This document shows positions 28,817-40,133 of a stretch of 64,000 nucleotides of DNA, one piece after another. The stretch is from the NCBI RefSeq assembly GCF_000153805.1, contig NZ_DS022298.1, positions 1,368,827 through 1,432,826 on the forward strand, in the 5' to 3' direction. The stretch is from Synechococcus sp. BL107. GTDB taxonomy: Bacteria > Cyanobacteriota > Cyanobacteriia > PCC-6307 > Cyanobiaceae. The position numbers were made by a program, and so were the translations under genes. The notes under the pieces were generated by a model, which saw only the letters and a program-made list of their open reading frames with translations, searched no databases and was not told where the DNA came from. Each line of letters starts with the position of its first letter. The stretch's first letter is position 1.

Positions 28817-29872
28817 ATGGCTGAACTGCCCTCCACGATTTCTTGGCCCCAGCGTCTTGAGCAGCTCCTGCAGGGGCAGGATCTATCGGCGACTGCGGCG
28901 GCGTCGTTGATGCAAGCGTGGTTGGCGGAGGAGTTATCACCTGTTCAAACAGGTGCCTTCCTCGCCGGTTTGCGTGCCAAAGGGATAGTGGCCGATGAAC
29001 TGGCCGCCATGGCCTCTGTGTTGCGTGGGGCTTGCCCACTACCCTGCGACCGCCCCGATTTAGCGATGGTGGATACGTGTGGCACCGGCGGAGACGGTGC
29101 TGACACCTTCAACATCTCCACGGCCGTGGCGTTCACGGCTGCCGCCCTTGGTGTGAATGTGGCCAAGCATGGCAATCGCAGTGCGAGCGGCAAAGTGGGC
29201 TCAGCAGATGTGTTGGAAGGGTTAGGCCTCAACCTCAAAGCACCTCTCACCTCCGTTGTGGATGCCATCTCCACAACGGGAGTCACCTTTTTATTTGCAC
29301 CGGCGTGGCATCCAGCCCTGGTGAACCTGGCTCCCCTACGTCGCAGTCTTGGCGTTCGCACCGTGTTCAACCTGTTGGGCCCACTGGTGAACCCTCTACA
29401 ACCTCAGGCCCAAGTGCTTGGAGTTGCGCGAGCTGATCTACTCGATCCCATGGCTGGAGCCCTCCACCAACTGCGGTTAGATCGTGCCGTTGTGGTGCAT
29501 GGCGCTGGCGGTTTGGACGAAGCCTCCCTGGCAGGTGCGAACGAACTACGCATGATCGAAGCAGGGCAACCGATTGCAACACGCTTGGTCTCACCCGACG
29601 ATTTAGGGCTGGCCGCTGCACCGCTCGAGGCATTGCGTGGTGGTGATTTGGCAGACAATCAGCGCATTCTTGAGAACGTCCTGAAGGGCCAGGCCACCGT
29701 TGCCCAAATGGATGTTGTGGCCTTCAACACGGCCTTGGTTCTCTGGGTTGCTGGTGTTGAACTCGATCTGAAAACAGCCGCTCGACGGGCGTCAGACACT
29801 CTCCGCGAGGGTCTGCCTTGGCAAAAACTTCAAGGCCTTCAACGGGTCTTGTCCCATGAAAATGGACAATGA
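28817..29872 (+). CDS. trpD: anthranilate phosphoribosyltransferase
   Basis: TrpD joins anthranilate and PRPP in tryptophan biosynthesis. The 351-residue protein has the PRPP/metal motif [17 protein letters not shown] (about 81-97), the anthranilate-site [18 protein letters not shown], and the later [17 protein letters not shown] start at the ATG of [10 protein letters not shown], because the frame further upstream runs through the T tract of the hairpin. carA follows closely in the same direction. Confidence 0.96.
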   Translation: MAELPSTISWPQRLEQLLQGQDLSATAAASLMQAWLAEELSPVQTGAFLAGLRAKGIVADELAAMASVLRGACPLPCDRPDLAMVDTCGTGGDGADTFNISTAVAFTAAALGVNVAKHGNRSASGKVGSADVLEGLGLNLKAPLTSVVDAISTTGVTFLFAPAWHPALVNLAPLRRSLGVRTVFNLLGPLVNPLQPQAQVLGVARADLLDPMAGALHQLRLDRAVVVHGAGGLDEASLAGANELRMIEAGQPIATRLVSPDDLGLAAAPLEALRGGDLADNQRILENVLKGQATVAQMDVVAFNTALVLWVAGVELDLKTAARRASDTLREGLPWQKLQGLQRVLSHENGQ

Positions 29873-29879
29873 AAGCAAG

Positions 29880-31052
29880 ATGACCCTGTCTTCGGTCCCA
29901 ATGCCTGGTTCCCCGTCCGGCGAAGCGCACCTCGTTCTCGCCGATGGCACGGTTCTGAGTGGCATCGGTTTTGGACACCGCGGAACAGCGGTTGGAGAGG
30001 TTGTTTTTACTACCGGGATGACCGGCTACCAGGAGGTCTTGACCGACCCCTCCTATGAAGGTCAGCTGGTGACGTTCACCTATCCCGAGCTGGGTAATAC
30101 CGGTGTGAATGCCGATGATCAGGAGGCTGACTCTCCTCATGCTCGTGGGGTTATCGCCCGGCAACTAGCACCTAATTTCAGCAATTGGCGTGGCCAGGCT
30201 TCCCTTGAATCCTGGATGGATGACCATCAACTAGTGGGTATTTGTGGCGTCGATACGCGCGCCCTTGTTCGCCATCTCCGTGATTGCGGTGCAATGAACG
30301 GTGTGATTTGCAGTGATGGCCGCAGCCCGGCTGCGCTGCTTGAAGAACTGCGGGCCGCTCCTTTGATGGAGGGATTGAATCTGGCCAGTCGTGTGTCGAC
30401 AAAAGAGTCCTATCGCTGGACCAAGGCTTGCCGCGTCGATTTTGATCAGCGCCTACACAACAATCCCAATCGACCATTCCACGTGGTGGCGATCGATTTT
30501 GGGATTAAGCGCGCCATTTTGGATCGTCTAGTGGCCCACGGTTGCGAGCTCACGGTGCTGCCAGCGAATAGCGATGTCGCCACGGTTCGTTCCCACCAGC
30601 CCGATGGTGTTTTTCTCTCCAATGGTCCGGGTGATCCAGCCGCTGTGACCCAAGGCATTGCCCTGGCTAAGGATCTTCTACAGGAAGAAAATCTTCCAGT
30701 GTTTGGAATCTGCCTGGGGCACCAGATCCTTGGTTTGGCCTTGGGGGGCTCCACATTCAAGCTCGCCTATGGCCATCGCGGTTTGAACCATCCCTGCGGG
30801 ACCACGGGTCAGGTGGAGATCACCAGCCAAAATCACGGGTTCGCTCTCGATGCGAATTCCCTTGCGTCGGATCAGATCGATGTCACCCATTTCAATCTCA
30901 ACGATCGAACCGTCGCGGCCATCGCCCACCGTGAGAAACCCATCTTTGGCGTTCAATACCACCCAGAGGCAAGCCCTGGGCCCCACGATGCAGACCATCA
31001 CTTTTCCCGATTCGTGGCGTTGATGTCTGAACGACGTCGAGTGGGTGGTTGA
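29880..31052 (+). CDS. carA: carbamoyl-phosphate synthase small (glutaminase) subunit
   Basis: CarA releases ammonia from glutamine for carbamoyl phosphate, the precursor of arginine and pyrimidines. The class-I glutaminase has the nucleophile Cys in [15 protein letters not shown] (about 275-289) and the His-Glu pair in [12 protein letters not shown] (about 362). The start is ambiguous: ATGs at 29856 and 29862 overlap the trpD end, while the ATG at 29880 leaves a short gap. I chose the latter. Confidence 0.95.
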   Translation: MTLSSVPMPGSPSGEAHLVLADGTVLSGIGFGHRGTAVGEVVFTTGMTGYQEVLTDPSYEGQLVTFTYPELGNTGVNADDQEADSPHARGVIARQLAPNFSNWRGQASLESWMDDHQLVGICGVDTRALVRHLRDCGAMNGVICSDGRSPAALLEELRAAPLMEGLNLASRVSTKESYRWTKACRVDFDQRLHNNPNRPFHVVAIDFGIKRAILDRLVAHGCELTVLPANSDVATVRSHQPDGVFLSNGPGDPAAVTQGIALAKDLLQEENLPVFGICLGHQILGLALGGSTFKLAYGHRGLNHPCGTTGQVEITSQNHGFALDANSLASDQIDVTHFNLNDRTVAAIAHREKPIFGVQYHPEASPGPHDADHHFSRFVALMSERRRVGG

Positions 31053-31083
31053 TCACTGACACCATCACTACAATTCGTGCCGA

Positions 31084-31470
31084 ATGCCCGGGGGGCTTGA
31101 ACCCATCAGCGAGCTTCAACGACTCACCGTTTCACTTCGCGGCGGTTTTGAACAAAAGGATCGATGTCTGGTGTTTCATTTCACCGGGCAACTCGATGCG
31201 TATTCCGAAAAACAATTTTCGGAATACGCCTCTGATGTGTTGAAAGCCAACAAACTTCCTGCATTGTTCGATCTCAGCAAGATCGACTTTGTCGACTCGT
31301 CTGGATTGGGTGCTCTGGTTCAGCTTGCAAAGCAGTGCACCGATTCCAAACGTGCCTTTCAACTTGTAGGGAACACCCGCGTCGCGCAAACCATCAAATT
31401 GGTGCGCCTTGAGGAGTTCCTTCACCTCGTCAATGATGTGCCGACGGCTCTTAGCAACTTGTCGGCTTGA
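31084..31470 (+). CDS. STAS-domain anti-sigma-factor antagonist-like protein
   Basis: This 128-residue protein is a lone STAS domain. The phospho-acceptor Ser motif is FVDSSGLGALVQLAKQ (about 73-88), as in SpoIIAA/RsbV-type switches. No kinase or sigma factor lies nearby, so its partner must be elsewhere. Its stop overlaps the start of the mini-RNase III gene. A perfect 14-base inverted repeat (31198-31229) sits inside the coding region. Confidence 0.88.
   Translation: MPGGLEPISELQRLTVSLRGGFEQKDRCLVFHFTGQLDAYSEKQFSEYASDVLKANKLPALFDLSKIDFVDSSGLGALVQLAKQCTDSKRAFQLVGNTRVAQTIKLVRLEEFLHLVNDVPTALSNLSA
31198..31229. repeat. perfect 14-bp inverted repeat inside the STAS gene
   Basis: GCGTATTCCGAAAA (31198-31211) and TTTTCGGAATACGC (31216-31229) are perfect reverse complements around ACAA. 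The repeat is in phase with the codons, so residues 39-49 read as the palindromic peptide AYSEKQFSEYA. No T run follows. Confidence 0.9.
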
Positions 31471-31898
31471 GCGATTGGATTCGAGCCCAAGCTGGACGCG
31501 GTGGAGCTGATCAGCTCGGGCCTCTTCAGCTTGCATGGATTGGGGATGCTGTTTGGGAGCTGCATCAGCGCCTTCGTCTGGGAGCTCGTCCAGGACGCTC
31601 CGATGCATTGCATAAGGCTGTCGTCGCCGAGGTTCGCGCTGATGCCCAGTCGAACCTTTTGGCCTGGCTTGAACAACATGATTTGCTTCACGATGACGAG
31701 CTTGATCTGGTCCGACGGGGTCGTAATAGTGCGGGGCGTGGTCCGCGGCGAGCGGACGCGGCTGTGTATGGAAGGGCCACAGGGTTTGAGACAATGGTTG
31801 GCTGGCTGTTTCTGAACAACCCAGTCCGGCTGGCTGAGCTCCTTGATCAACTGGAGATGGCCGGATCCAATTCGATAACCCCGCCCCCAACTCCATGA
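31467..31898 (+). CDS. mrnC: mini-ribonuclease III
   Basis: Mini-III is an RNase III catalytic domain without the dsRNA-binding domain; in other bacteria it matures 23S rRNA. The 143-residue protein shows LQLAWIGDAVWELHQRL (about 21-37) with the catalytic acid and ADAAVYGRATGFETMVGWLFL near residue 110. It starts with TTG overlapping the STAS stop (TTGA). Its own TGA overlaps the next ATG (ATGA). Placement before an rRNA methyltransferase fits a rRNA-maturation operon. Confidence 0.88.
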   Translation: MSDWIRAQAGRGGADQLGPLQLAWIGDAVWELHQRLRLGARPGRSDALHKAVVAEVRADAQSNLLAWLEQHDLLHDDELDLVRRGRNSAGRGPRRADAAVYGRATGFETMVGWLFLNNPVRLAELLDQLEMAGSNSITPPPTP

Positions 31899-33790
31899 GC
31901 CCTCGCATTGAACGTCGTTCCGGCGGCCCCTCCCGCGATGGTCGCCAGGGAGGGTCTGGCAGTGGTCGCTCGTCTGGAGGACGCCCGTCATCGTCTGGTT
32001 ATTCCAGCCGGAATTCCGACAGCAGATCGCCGCGGGGATATGACGACCGCCGACCGTCGAGGGAGCGCCCGAGCGGTGATCGTCCTTATGGGAATCGTTC
32101 ATCCAGCAGTCGCTCATCAACTGAGCGTTATTCGAACGATCGTTCTACGAATGACCGCTTTTCTCGCGATCGCGGCCCTTCCGATCGGTCGTCAAGCGAC
32201 CGCCCATCGGGTGATCGCTTTTCGAAAGATCGCTTTTCCAGTAATCGTTCGTCTAGTAATCGTCCTCAGAGAGAGCGACCCTCCAGTTACGGTTCATCAG
32301 GCGATCGTCCCTACGGACGCCGGGACGGCTCTAGCCCTCGCCCCTACGGCCAAAGGGATCAGCAGGGATCGCGCCCCTATGGACGCCGAGAAGATCGCCG
32401 AGAAGATCGTTCTCCGCGCTTTTCAGGTCGCCCTGATGACGATGGCAAGCGTCCCTATGAACGTCGTGATGACCAGGGCGCGCGTTCCTCGGCTCCGAAT
32501 CGGTTCCGTTCGGATCGCTCGGCCCAAGGACGCTTCCGTGATCGTTCTGAACGATCACCCGATCGATACCGTTCCGGCGATGAACGTCGCCAGTCGTCCC
32601 AAAGGCCCCGCTTTGGCGACTCGGCTCCCCGTTCCCAGCGTCCCAATCTGCCGCCCGAGGCTGAAGCCTCGACGCCGCCTGCAGATGATTTGATTTGGGG
32701 GCGCCATGCATCCCAGGCAGCCCTTGAATCAGGCCGCCCGATTCACAGGATTTGGTGCACGCCAGAGATGCGCAGTGCTTCCAAATTTCTCCAATTGCTC
32801 CGGGAAGCCAAAGCATCGGGTGTGTTGGTGGAAGAAGTCACCTGGGCGAGGCTTGCGCAAGTCACAGGAGGCTCTGTTCACCAGGGCATTGCTCTCCAGA
32901 CCGCCGCTGCAGACACCCTGGATCTAAACGCCCTCATCGATGGTTGCTCCGAGCTTGGTGAGCCCCCCTTGTTGCTTGCCCTCGATGGGATCACCGATCC
33001 CCACAATCTTGGTGCCGTCGTCCGGTCTGCCGAGGCGATGGGGGCCCATGGTCTTGTTCTGCCACAACGTCGGAGTGCAGGTTTAACGGGCTCAGCCGCC
33101 AAAGTGGCTGCGGGTGCCATGGAACATCTGCCAGTAGCTCGAGTCGTCAACCTCAATCGCTCCCTTGAGAAGCTCAAGGATTCGGGGTACAGGGTGATCG
33201 GCCTCGCCGCCGAGGGAGACGTCACGCTCATGGATGTGGATTTAGATGGTCCGCTCGTCTTGGTGACTGGTTCAGAAGACCAGGGTCTGTCGTTGCTCAC
33301 CCGGCGCCATTGCGACCAATTGGTGCGGATTCCCTTGCGTGGTATCACCCCCAGCTTGAACGCCTCGGTAGCGACTGCGATGTGTGTGTACGAGGTGGCT
33401 CGTCGCAACTGGATGAAGGACATTCATGGCCAGGCTCCGTCGCCGCCGATTGTGCGTCCCCAGGTGAAAACGCAAGTGGTCTCCCCCCCGGTTCCTCCCG
33501 TGTCTGAAACGCCCGTGCTCGAAACGATTAAGGCAGAGTCGTCGAAGACAGATCCGTCGAATGTTGATCCTTCGAACACTGAACTATCAGCATCTGACCA
33601 CGCAAGCGAAGACAACGCATCGCTCAATCGACAGTTGTCCGATACGGGTTCTGAACACTCGGATGTGATGAAAACGGAGTCTCCTCAAGAGGATTCCCCT
33701 CCCCTTGCACCCACGATTGAGCTTGATTTGACCGGATCTAAACCTGAACTGGACCTTCAGTTCGATCAGAGCATCAAGCTTTCCCCATAA
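31895..33790 (+). CDS. rlmB: TrmH/SpoU-family rRNA methyltransferase (RlmB-like) with long Arg/Ser-rich N-terminus
   Basis: The enzyme core lies at about residues 265-515: an RNA-binding substrate domain (DLIWGRHASQAALES) and a SPOUT 2'-O-methyltransferase knot with motifs DGITDPHNLGAVVRSAEA, LVTGSEDQGLS and IPLRGITPSLNASVATAM. The usual RlmB is about 250 residues, but this protein has 631. About 260 residues before the core are rich in Arg, Ser, Asp and Gly with recurring SGDRP and RPYGRR units. About 110 residues after it are acidic and rich in Ser and Pro. Both tails are probably disordered. The start overlaps the mini-III stop. Confidence 0.92.
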   Translation: MSPRIERRSGGPSRDGRQGGSGSGRSSGGRPSSSGYSSRNSDSRSPRGYDDRRPSRERPSGDRPYGNRSSSSRSSTERYSNDRSTNDRFSRDRGPSDRSSSDRPSGDRFSKDRFSSNRSSSNRPQRERPSSYGSSGDRPYGRRDGSSPRPYGQRDQQGSRPYGRREDRREDRSPRFSGRPDDDGKRPYERRDDQGARSSAPNRFRSDRSAQGRFRDRSERSPDRYRSGDERRQSSQRPRFGDSAPRSQRPNLPPEAEASTPPADDLIWGRHASQAALESGRPIHRIWCTPEMRSASKFLQLLREAKASGVLVEEVTWARLAQVTGGSVHQGIALQTAAADTLDLNALIDGCSELGEPPLLLALDGITDPHNLGAVVRSAEAMGAHGLVLPQRRSAGLTGSAAKVAAGAMEHLPVARVVNLNRSLEKLKDSGYRVIGLAAEGDVTLMDVDLDGPLVLVTGSEDQGLSLLTRRHCDQLVRIPLRGITPSLNASVATAMCVYEVARRNWMKDIHGQAPSPPIVRPQVKTQVVSPPVPPVSETPVLETIKAESSKTDPSNVDPSNTELSASDHASEDNASLNRQLSDTGSEHSDVMKTESPQEDSPPLAPTIELDLTGSKPELDLQFDQSIKLSP

Positions 33791-33847
33791 CTGATGAGCT
33801 CAATGGCCTGTCCGCAGGTCAAAATGCTCTTACTCACCTTTGCCCCA

Positions 33848-34093
33848 ATGAGCCCCCTGATTCGGCCACTGCGAAGCCTCGCCAATGGCCTCGGTGTTGC
33901 CTGGTGGGCTCGGATCCAAACGTCTGGGCCAGATGTCACCTACTGGTTCGGTCCGTTTATCAGCAAATCAGGTTTGGAGTCCCAGTTGTCCACCTTCTTG
34001 GACGACATCAATTCCGAGCATCCCCAGTCCATCAGCCATTCATTGCTGCGCACACGAAGGGGTGAACCCTTAACCATCACCAGTGAGGGGTGA
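33848..34093 (+). CDS. DUF1816 family protein
   Basis: The 81-residue protein has the DUF1816 pattern: WWARIQTSGPDVTYWFGPFISK near residues 17-38, followed by a short helix that ends the domain. The family is restricted to cyanobacteria and its role is unknown. I start at the ATG of MSPLIRPLRS; an ATG 54 bases upstream adds a segment without family similarity. Confidence 0.75.
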   Translation: MSPLIRPLRSLANGLGVAWWARIQTSGPDVTYWFGPFISKSGLESQLSTFLDDINSEHPQSISHSLLRTRRGEPLTITSEG

Positions 34094-34120
34094 CAGACGG
34101 CTGATAGCGTCGGCCCTGCA

Positions 34121-35596
34121 ATGGATCGCAAGACCATGACGATCAGCGCGTGGCGTCAGCAACTGCAGAACGGTGATATTTCATCCCGTGAGCTTGTTGA
34201 TCAGCACATCGACAGGCTGAAATCAGCTGAGCCGGCCCTCAGTGTTTACAACGAGATCACGGTTGAGCGAGCTCGGGCCGATGCGGATCGCATCGATGCT
34301 GCCCGTGCCGCCGGTGAATCGCTTGGTCCGCTAGCTGGTTTGCCGCTGGCGATTAAGGACAACCTCTGCACCCGAGGTGTGCGAACCACCTGTTCAAGCC
34401 GCATGCTTGAACATTTCGTTCCGCCCTATGAGTCCACCGCCACGGAGCGTCTGTGGCAGGCCGGAGGCGTACTGGTTGGTAAAACCAACCTCGATGAATT
34501 TGCGATGGGTGGCTCGACTGAAACCTCGGCGTTTGGGGCGACGCACAACCCTTGGAATCTCGACCACGTTCCTGGCGGTAGCTCTGGTGGAAGTGCGGCG
34601 GCGGTTGCCTCTGGCAGTTGTATTGCGTCGCTGGGTTCTGATACCGGCGGATCGATCCGTCAGCCAGCGTCTTTCTGCGGTGTTGTTGGCTTGAAACCCA
34701 CCTATGGCCGCGTAAGTCGTTGGGGTCTGGTGGCGTTTGCGAGCTCCCTTGATCAAGTGGGCCCTTTTGCGACGACCGTGGCCGATGCGGCTGAGCTGTT
34801 GCAGGTGATTGCCGGACCTGATCCGCGCGATTCAACCTGTCTGAACGTCGACGTTCCCGATTATTCAGCAGGTCTGAATCAGTCGATCAAGGGGTTGAAG
34901 GTGGGGGTGATCAAGGAATGCTTTGACGCCAAGGGGTTGGATGGCGAAGTCAAAGCATCTGTACAGGCGGCAGCCGCACAGCTTGAGGCCCTTGGTGCTG
35001 AATTGGTTGAGGTGAGTTGCCCTCGTTTTAACGATGGCATTGCTACGTATTACGTGATTGCTCCCTCAGAAGCATCGGCCAATTTGGCTCGTTACGACGG
35101 CGTGAAGTACGGCTTTCGGGCTGCGGATGCGGAGAGTTTGGCCACGATGACCTCGAGCAGTCGGGCTGAAGGCTTTGGTGAAGAGGTCCAACGGCGGATC
35201 TTGATCGGCACCTATGCACTCTCCGCGGGATATGTCGATGCGTACTACAAAAAGGCACAGCAGGTGCGCACCTTGATCCGCCGCGATTTTGATGCCGCGT
35301 TCCAATCGGTGGATGTGCTGCTTACCCCTACGGCGCCCTCGACGGCCTTCAAGGCTGGTGCCCATAAAGATGATCCTTTGGCCATGTATCTGGCGGACCT
35401 CCTAACAATCCCCGTCAATTTGGCTGGTTTACCTGCGATCAGTGTTCCCTGCGGTTTTAGTCAGGCGGGGCTGCCCATCGGCGTGCAGTTGATCGGCAAT
35501 GTGCTCGATGAGGCGCGTTTGTTGCAGGTTGCCCACCAATACGAACAAGCGGCTGATGTGTTGTCCCAACGCCCGCAGGCCGCTTTGGTGCCTTAA
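34121..35596 (+). CDS. gatA: Asp/Glu-tRNA(Asn/Gln) amidotransferase subunit A
   Basis: GatA is the amidase subunit of GatCAB, which turns misacylated Glu-tRNA(Gln) or Asp-tRNA(Asn) into the correct form. The amidase signature with the Ser-cisSer-Lys triad is present: Lys in [12 protein letters not shown] (about residue 80), Ser residues in [14 protein letters not shown] (about 152-165) and [15 protein letters not shown]. The length of 491 residues is normal. The ATG at 34136 is an alternative start. Confidence 0.97.
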   Translation: MDRKTMTISAWRQQLQNGDISSRELVDQHIDRLKSAEPALSVYNEITVERARADADRIDAARAAGESLGPLAGLPLAIKDNLCTRGVRTTCSSRMLEHFVPPYESTATERLWQAGGVLVGKTNLDEFAMGGSTETSAFGATHNPWNLDHVPGGSSGGSAAAVASGSCIASLGSDTGGSIRQPASFCGVVGLKPTYGRVSRWGLVAFASSLDQVGPFATTVADAAELLQVIAGPDPRDSTCLNVDVPDYSAGLNQSIKGLKVGVIKECFDAKGLDGEVKASVQAAAAQLEALGAELVEVSCPRFNDGIATYYVIAPSEASANLARYDGVKYGFRAADAESLATMTSSSRAEGFGEEVQRRILIGTYALSAGYVDAYYKKAQQVRTLIRRDFDAAFQSVDVLLTPTAPSTAFKAGAHKDDPLAMYLADLLTIPVNLAGLPAISVPCGFSQAGLPIGVQLIGNVLDEARLLQVAHQYEQAADVLSQRPQAALVP

Positions 35597-35666
35597 AAAG
35601 CGCCAGATGTGGTGGTTGGTCGTGCAGCGATACGCTTGATCTTGCGTTGGGCCCTAATCTGGGTCC

Positions 35667-38600
35667 ATGGCATTTGTTCCCCTCCATAACCACAGCGACT
35701 ACAGCCTGCTCGACGGGGCGTCTCAGCTGCCGTCGATGGTGGAACGGGCGAAGGAGCTGGGCATGCCCGCTATCGCCCTCACCGATCACGGTGTGATGTA
35801 TGGCGCGATTGAACTGCTCAAACTTTGTAAGGGAACCGATCTCAAGCCAATCATTGGCAACGAAATGTATGTCATCAATGGTTCGATTGATGATCCTCAG
35901 CCGAAAAAAGAGAAGCGATATCACCTCGTTGTTTTGGCGAAGAATGCCATCGGGTACCGCAATCTGGTGAAGCTCACCAGCATTAGTCATCTGCGTGGCA
36001 TGCGGGGCCGTGGAATCTTTTCCCGGGCATGCGTCGATAAAGATTTACTCCAGCGCTATAGCGAAGGGCTCATCATTGCCACGGCGTGTCTTGGAGGAGA
36101 GATTCCCCAAGCGATTTTGCGCGGTCGTCCCGAAGTCGCTCGCGATGTTGCCCGCTGGTATCAGAACGTTTTTGGAGACGATTTTTATCTAGAAATCCAA
36201 GATCATGGTTCTCCTGAAGATCGAATTGTTAATTCCGAAATTGTCAAGATCGCCGAGGAACTCAACATTCAATTGGTGGCCACGAATGATGCCCACTACC
36301 TCACGAAACAGGATGTGGAGGCGCACGATGCGCTCCTCTGCGTGCTTACTGGAAAGTTAATTAGCGATGAAAAACGGCTTCGCTACACCGGTACGGAATA
36401 CATCAAGACAGAAGAAGAGATGGGCCGTTTATTTACGGATCATTTAGACCCTGATGTTGTCCAAAAGGCCATTACGAACACTGCCAAGGTGGCGGAGAAG
36501 GTTGAGGACTACGACATCCTCGGTAAGTACCAAATGCCACGCTTCCCCATCCCCGATGGGCACACGGCAGTGACCTATCTCCGTGAGGTGACGCTGCAGG
36601 GGTTGCGTGACCGACTGGAGCTCAAGGCCGACGATCCGATTGCTGAAAACTATGCCGATCGGATGAGCCATGAGCTCGAAATCATGGAGCAGATGGGTTT
36701 CCCCACCTACTTCCTTGTGGTTTGGGACTACATCCGTTTTGCGAGGGAGCAGAGCATCCCAGTGGGGCCAGGTCGGGGGTCTGCTGCGGGCTCCTTGGTG
36801 GCCTACGCCCTGGGGATCACCAACATCGATCCGGTGAGCAATGGCTTGCTGTTTGAGCGATTCCTCAACCCAGAACGGAAGTCCATGCCTGACATCGACA
36901 CCGATTTCTGTATTGAACGTCGGTGTGAAGTGATCGATTATGTGACTGAACGCTATGGCGACGACAAAGTTGCCCAGATCATCACGTTTAACCGGATGAC
37001 ATCCAAGGCCGTCCTCAAGGATGTGGCCCGGGTGCTCGATATTCCCTATGGAGATGCCGACCGTCTCGCCAAGTTGATTCCTGTCGTTCGGGGTAAGCCG
37101 GCCAAATTGAAGGCCATGATCGGAGATGAGTCGCCCAATCCGGAGTTTCGCGAAAAATACTTAGGTGACCCTGCTGTGAAGCACTGGGTTGATATGGCGA
37201 TGCGGATTGAAGGTACTAACAAAACCTTTGGTGTTCATGCGGCAGGTGTGGTGATTGCTGCTGATCCCCTCGATCAACTTGTGCCCCTCCAGCGCAACAA
37301 CGATGGTCAGGTCATTACTCAATACTTCATGGAAGATGTTGAGTCGATGGGTTTACTCAAGATGGATTTTCTTGGGCTTAAAAACCTCACAATGATCGAT
37401 AAGACGCTGGAACTTGTTGAGGTTAGTAGCGGGACACGCATCGATCCCGACAAGCTTCCTCCCCAGGATGCCGACACCTTTGCGTTGCTCGCTCGTGGTG
37501 ATTTAGAGGGGATCTTTCAACTTGAATCAAGCGGCATGCGTCAGATCGTTAGAGATCTGAAGCCCTCATCCCTTGAAGATATTTCATCAATTCTGGCCCT
37601 CTATCGGCCTGGTCCGCTTGATGCCGGCTTGATTCCAAAGTTCATTAATCGAAAACATGGCCGCGAGGCGATTGATTTTGCCCACGAGATTCTTGAGCCG
37701 ATCTTGAGTGAAACCTACGGAATCATGGTTTATCAGGAACAGATTATGCGGATCGCGCAAGATCTAGCGGGATATTCCCTGGGGCAGGCAGACCTCCTGC
37801 GTCGGGCGATGGGTAAGAAAAAGGTGTCCGAGATGCAAAAGCATCGCGGCATTTTTGTGGAGGGTGCGAAAGAGCGCGGTGTCGATGTGAAAGTGTCCGA
37901 CGAATTATTTGATCAGATGGTGCTCTTTGCCGAGTACTGCTTCAACAAGAGTCATTCCACTGCCTACGGAGCGGTGACGTATCAAACCGCCTACTTGAAG
38001 GCCCACTACCCAGTGGCCTATATGGCGGCTTTGCTCACCGTGAATGCTGGCGCCGCCGACAAGGTGCAGCGCTACATCTCCAATTGCAATGCCATGGGGA
38101 TTGAGGTGATGCCTCCCGATCTGAATGCCTCACTCATCGATTTCACTCCCAACGGCGATCGAATTTTGTTCGGCTTGTCGGCGGTTCGAAATCTTGGAGA
38201 TGGTGCGATCCGGCGCTTGATCGAATCCCGTGAAAATGATGGTCCGTTCCGTTCCTTGGCAGATCTGTGTGATCGCCTTCCATCCAGCGTTTTGAATCGC
38301 CGTGGCTTGGAATCCTTAATCCATTGCGGAGCAATGGATGCCATGGATCCGAATGCCAACCGAGCGCAGTTAATGGCAGATCTCGATCTGCTTTTGGATT
38401 GGGCCTCCTCTCGAGCAAAGGATCGAGATAGTGGTCAGGGAAATCTGTTCGACCTCATGGCTGCCCCAGCGGAGGACGATGGTCCGACGGATCTCAGCAT
38501 GGCGCCGAAAGCGGCGCCTGTTCCGGACTATCCCCCCTCTGAAAAGCTCAGACTGGAGAAAGATCTTGTTGGTTTTTATCTTTCAGATCATCCGCTTAAA

Positions 38601-39185
38601 CAGCTCACTCCTTCATCGCGTTTGTTGGCACCCATTGGCTTGGGTTCCTTGGAGGAGCAGCCGGATAAAGCCAAGGTCAGCGCGATCACGATGATCACTG
38701 AATTGCGTCAAGTCACGACGCGAAAAGGCGATCGGATGGCCATTTTGCAACTTGAAGATCTCACCGGTAGTTGTGAAGCGGTTGTGTTTCCCAAAAGTTA
38801 TGCCCGCTTGGCCGACCATCTGATGGCAGAAGCTCGCTTGCTCGTGTGGGCTGGCGTCGATCGACGCGATGAACGTGTTCAGTTGATCATTGACGACTGT
38901 CGTGCCATTGATGACCTCAAATTGCTCCTTGTTCAGATTCCCTCTGATCAAGCTAATGACATCGCTGTTCAACATAAATTACGTGAATGTTTGACGCAAT
39001 ATCGTCCTGAGCGCGATGAGCTCGGCGTGAAAGTTCCAGTGGTGGCTGAGGTTTGTCTCGGAGACTCGGTTCGTTATGTTCGGCTTGGTGCACAATTCTG
39101 TGTGCGAGATCCAGTTGCTGCCGTGCAAGCATTGAATGATCAATCGTTTACAGCGCGTTGTAGTGATCGGCTTGTGCTGGGTTGA
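35667..39185 (+). CDS. dnaE: DNA polymerase III alpha subunit
   Basis: This is the replicative polymerase, 1172 residues. The N-terminal PHP domain begins [15 protein letters not shown] (residues 5-19) with its metal-binding His residues and TDHGVMYG. The palm holds [16 protein letters not shown] (about 367-382) and the catalytic Asp pair in MPDIDTDFC (about 411-419). A C-terminal OB fold includes [18 protein letters not shown]. The intergenic 39186-39361 after it is AT-rich and shows no gene. Confidence 0.98.
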   Translation: MAFVPLHNHSDYSLLDGASQLPSMVERAKELGMPAIALTDHGVMYGAIELLKLCKGTDLKPIIGNEMYVINGSIDDPQPKKEKRYHLVVLAKNAIGYRNLVKLTSISHLRGMRGRGIFSRACVDKDLLQRYSEGLIIATACLGGEIPQAILRGRPEVARDVARWYQNVFGDDFYLEIQDHGSPEDRIVNSEIVKIAEELNIQLVATNDAHYLTKQDVEAHDALLCVLTGKLISDEKRLRYTGTEYIKTEEEMGRLFTDHLDPDVVQKAITNTAKVAEKVEDYDILGKYQMPRFPIPDGHTAVTYLREVTLQGLRDRLELKADDPIAENYADRMSHELEIMEQMGFPTYFLVVWDYIRFAREQSIPVGPGRGSAAGSLVAYALGITNIDPVSNGLLFERFLNPERKSMPDIDTDFCIERRCEVIDYVTERYGDDKVAQIITFNRMTSKAVLKDVARVLDIPYGDADRLAKLIPVVRGKPAKLKAMIGDESPNPEFREKYLGDPAVKHWVDMAMRIEGTNKTFGVHAAGVVIAADPLDQLVPLQRNNDGQVITQYFMEDVESMGLLKMDFLGLKNLTMIDKTLELVEVSSGTRIDPDKLPPQDADTFALLARGDLEGIFQLESSGMRQIVRDLKPSSLEDISSILALYRPGPLDAGLIPKFINRKHGREAIDFAHEILEPILSETYGIMVYQEQIMRIAQDLAGYSLGQADLLRRAMGKKKVSEMQKHRGIFVEGAKERGVDVKVSDELFDQMVLFAEYCFNKSHSTAYGAVTYQTAYLKAHYPVAYMAALLTVNAGAADKVQRYISNCNAMGIEVMPPDLNASLIDFTPNGDRILFGLSAVRNLGDGAIRRLIESRENDGPFRSLADLCDRLPSSVLNRRGLESLIHCGAMDAMDPNANRAQLMADLDLLLDWASSRAKDRDSGQGNLFDLMAAPAEDDGPTDLSMAPKAAPVPDYPPSEKLRLEKDLVGFYLSDHPLKQLTPSSRLLAPIGLGSLEEQPDKAKVSAITMITELRQVTTRKGDRMAILQLEDLTGSCEAVVFPKSYARLADHLMAEARLLVWAGVDRRDERVQLIIDDCRAIDDLKLLLVQIPSDQANDIAVQHKLRECLTQYRPERDELGVKVPVVAEVCLGDSVRYVRLGAQFCVRDPVAAVQALNDQSFTARCSDRLVLG

Positions 39186-39361
39186 TGTATAGCGCTGATT
39201 GCTAGACCTGGCTCAACAGAAATATTGGCGAATAGATGTTAACTTTAAGCTTTTATGGCCTATTGTTATCAGTTATTGCATTGATTTCATAAGGTAATTA
39301 ATTTGTTTAAGGATTTTTGTATGCTGGGGAAGGGATTTTATTGTCCACAGATTTCTTTGTT

Positions 39362-39775
39362 TTATTGATCTTTTCCGTTTCCCTTTGACTGCTTTTGCGC
39401 CCGAATCGATTCACGCATGCGTTGAACATTTGGCTTGAAATTCTCGAATCCCAAAAGAGATCCAGGTTCCTTGTCCCAGCTGGCCGTTAGGACCCCGACG
39501 CTCAGGCCAACGAGGCCAAGAACAAAGAAAAAACCCGATCCAACCAACGTTGCACCAGGTGGTATCTCTGCAATATCTCGTGTCACAACGAAGTAGCTGG
39601 CAACAAAAACCCCCATGCCCGCAAGGGACGGAAGTCCTGTAAAAATCGCGACGCGACGGGCCATCCGGTCTGCGACATAACGGGGAATGGCTTCTTGCTT
39701 CACCCCAGCAGGTTCTTTTGCCGCTTTCCCTGAGCCTTTTGGCTCAAAGGGAAGCGGGCTGCGTTGCTCAGCCAT
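39362..39775 (-). CDS. PAM68-like (DUF3464) photosystem II assembly protein
   Basis: The 137-residue protein has a charged N-terminus, two membrane segments (VAIFTGLPSLAGMGVFVASYF and TLVGSGFFFVLGLVGLSVGVL) and the C-terminal GSLLGFENFKPNVQRMRESIRA typical of DUF3464. The plant homologue PAM68 assists early photosystem II assembly. It starts 12 bases after rpsO on the same strand. Confidence 0.87.
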   Translation of the reverse strand: MAEQRSPLPFEPKGSGKAAKEPAGVKQEAIPRYVADRMARRVAIFTGLPSLAGMGVFVASYFVVTRDIAEIPPGATLVGSGFFFVLGLVGLSVGVLTASWDKEPGSLLGFENFKPNVQRMRESIRAQKQSKGNGKDQ

Positions 39776-39787
39776 GAGGGATCCCGA

Positions 39788-40057
39788 TCAGCCGCGGATG
39801 CCCAGCTTGGAGATGGTCTCGCTGTAGCGCTGCTCGCTCTTGCTGCGCATGTAATTGAGAAGGCGCTTGCGGCGTCCAATCATCTTCAGTAGTCCCTGAC
39901 GGGAAGAGAAGTCGTGGATGTTGTTCTGAAGATGGCTGCTGAGGCGATTAATGCGCTCACTCAACATGGCCACCTGAACCTCTGCGGAGCCGGTGTCGGT
40001 GCCGTGGGTCTGGTGGGAGTTGATCAGCTGTTGCTTTTCGGTGGTATCAAGCGACAT
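39788..40057 (-). CDS. rpsO: 30S ribosomal protein S15
   Basis: The 89-residue protein has the S15 signature [29 protein letters not shown] (split over residues 42-70) and the early [16 protein letters not shown]. The length is normal. It is followed by the PAM68-like gene and preceded, with a 76-base gap, by ruvA. Confidence 0.98.
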   Translation of the reverse strand: MSLDTTEKQQLINSHQTHGTDTGSAEVQVAMLSERINRLSSHLQNNIHDFSSRQGLLKMIGRRKRLLNYMRSKSEQRYSETISKLGIRG

Positions 40058-40133
40058 GCGCGGGGGGCGGCCCTGTCATTGCAAAAAAGCATCTTACCGA
40101 CTGATGGCCCCCTTTTCGACGCGAAGTCTCCGA

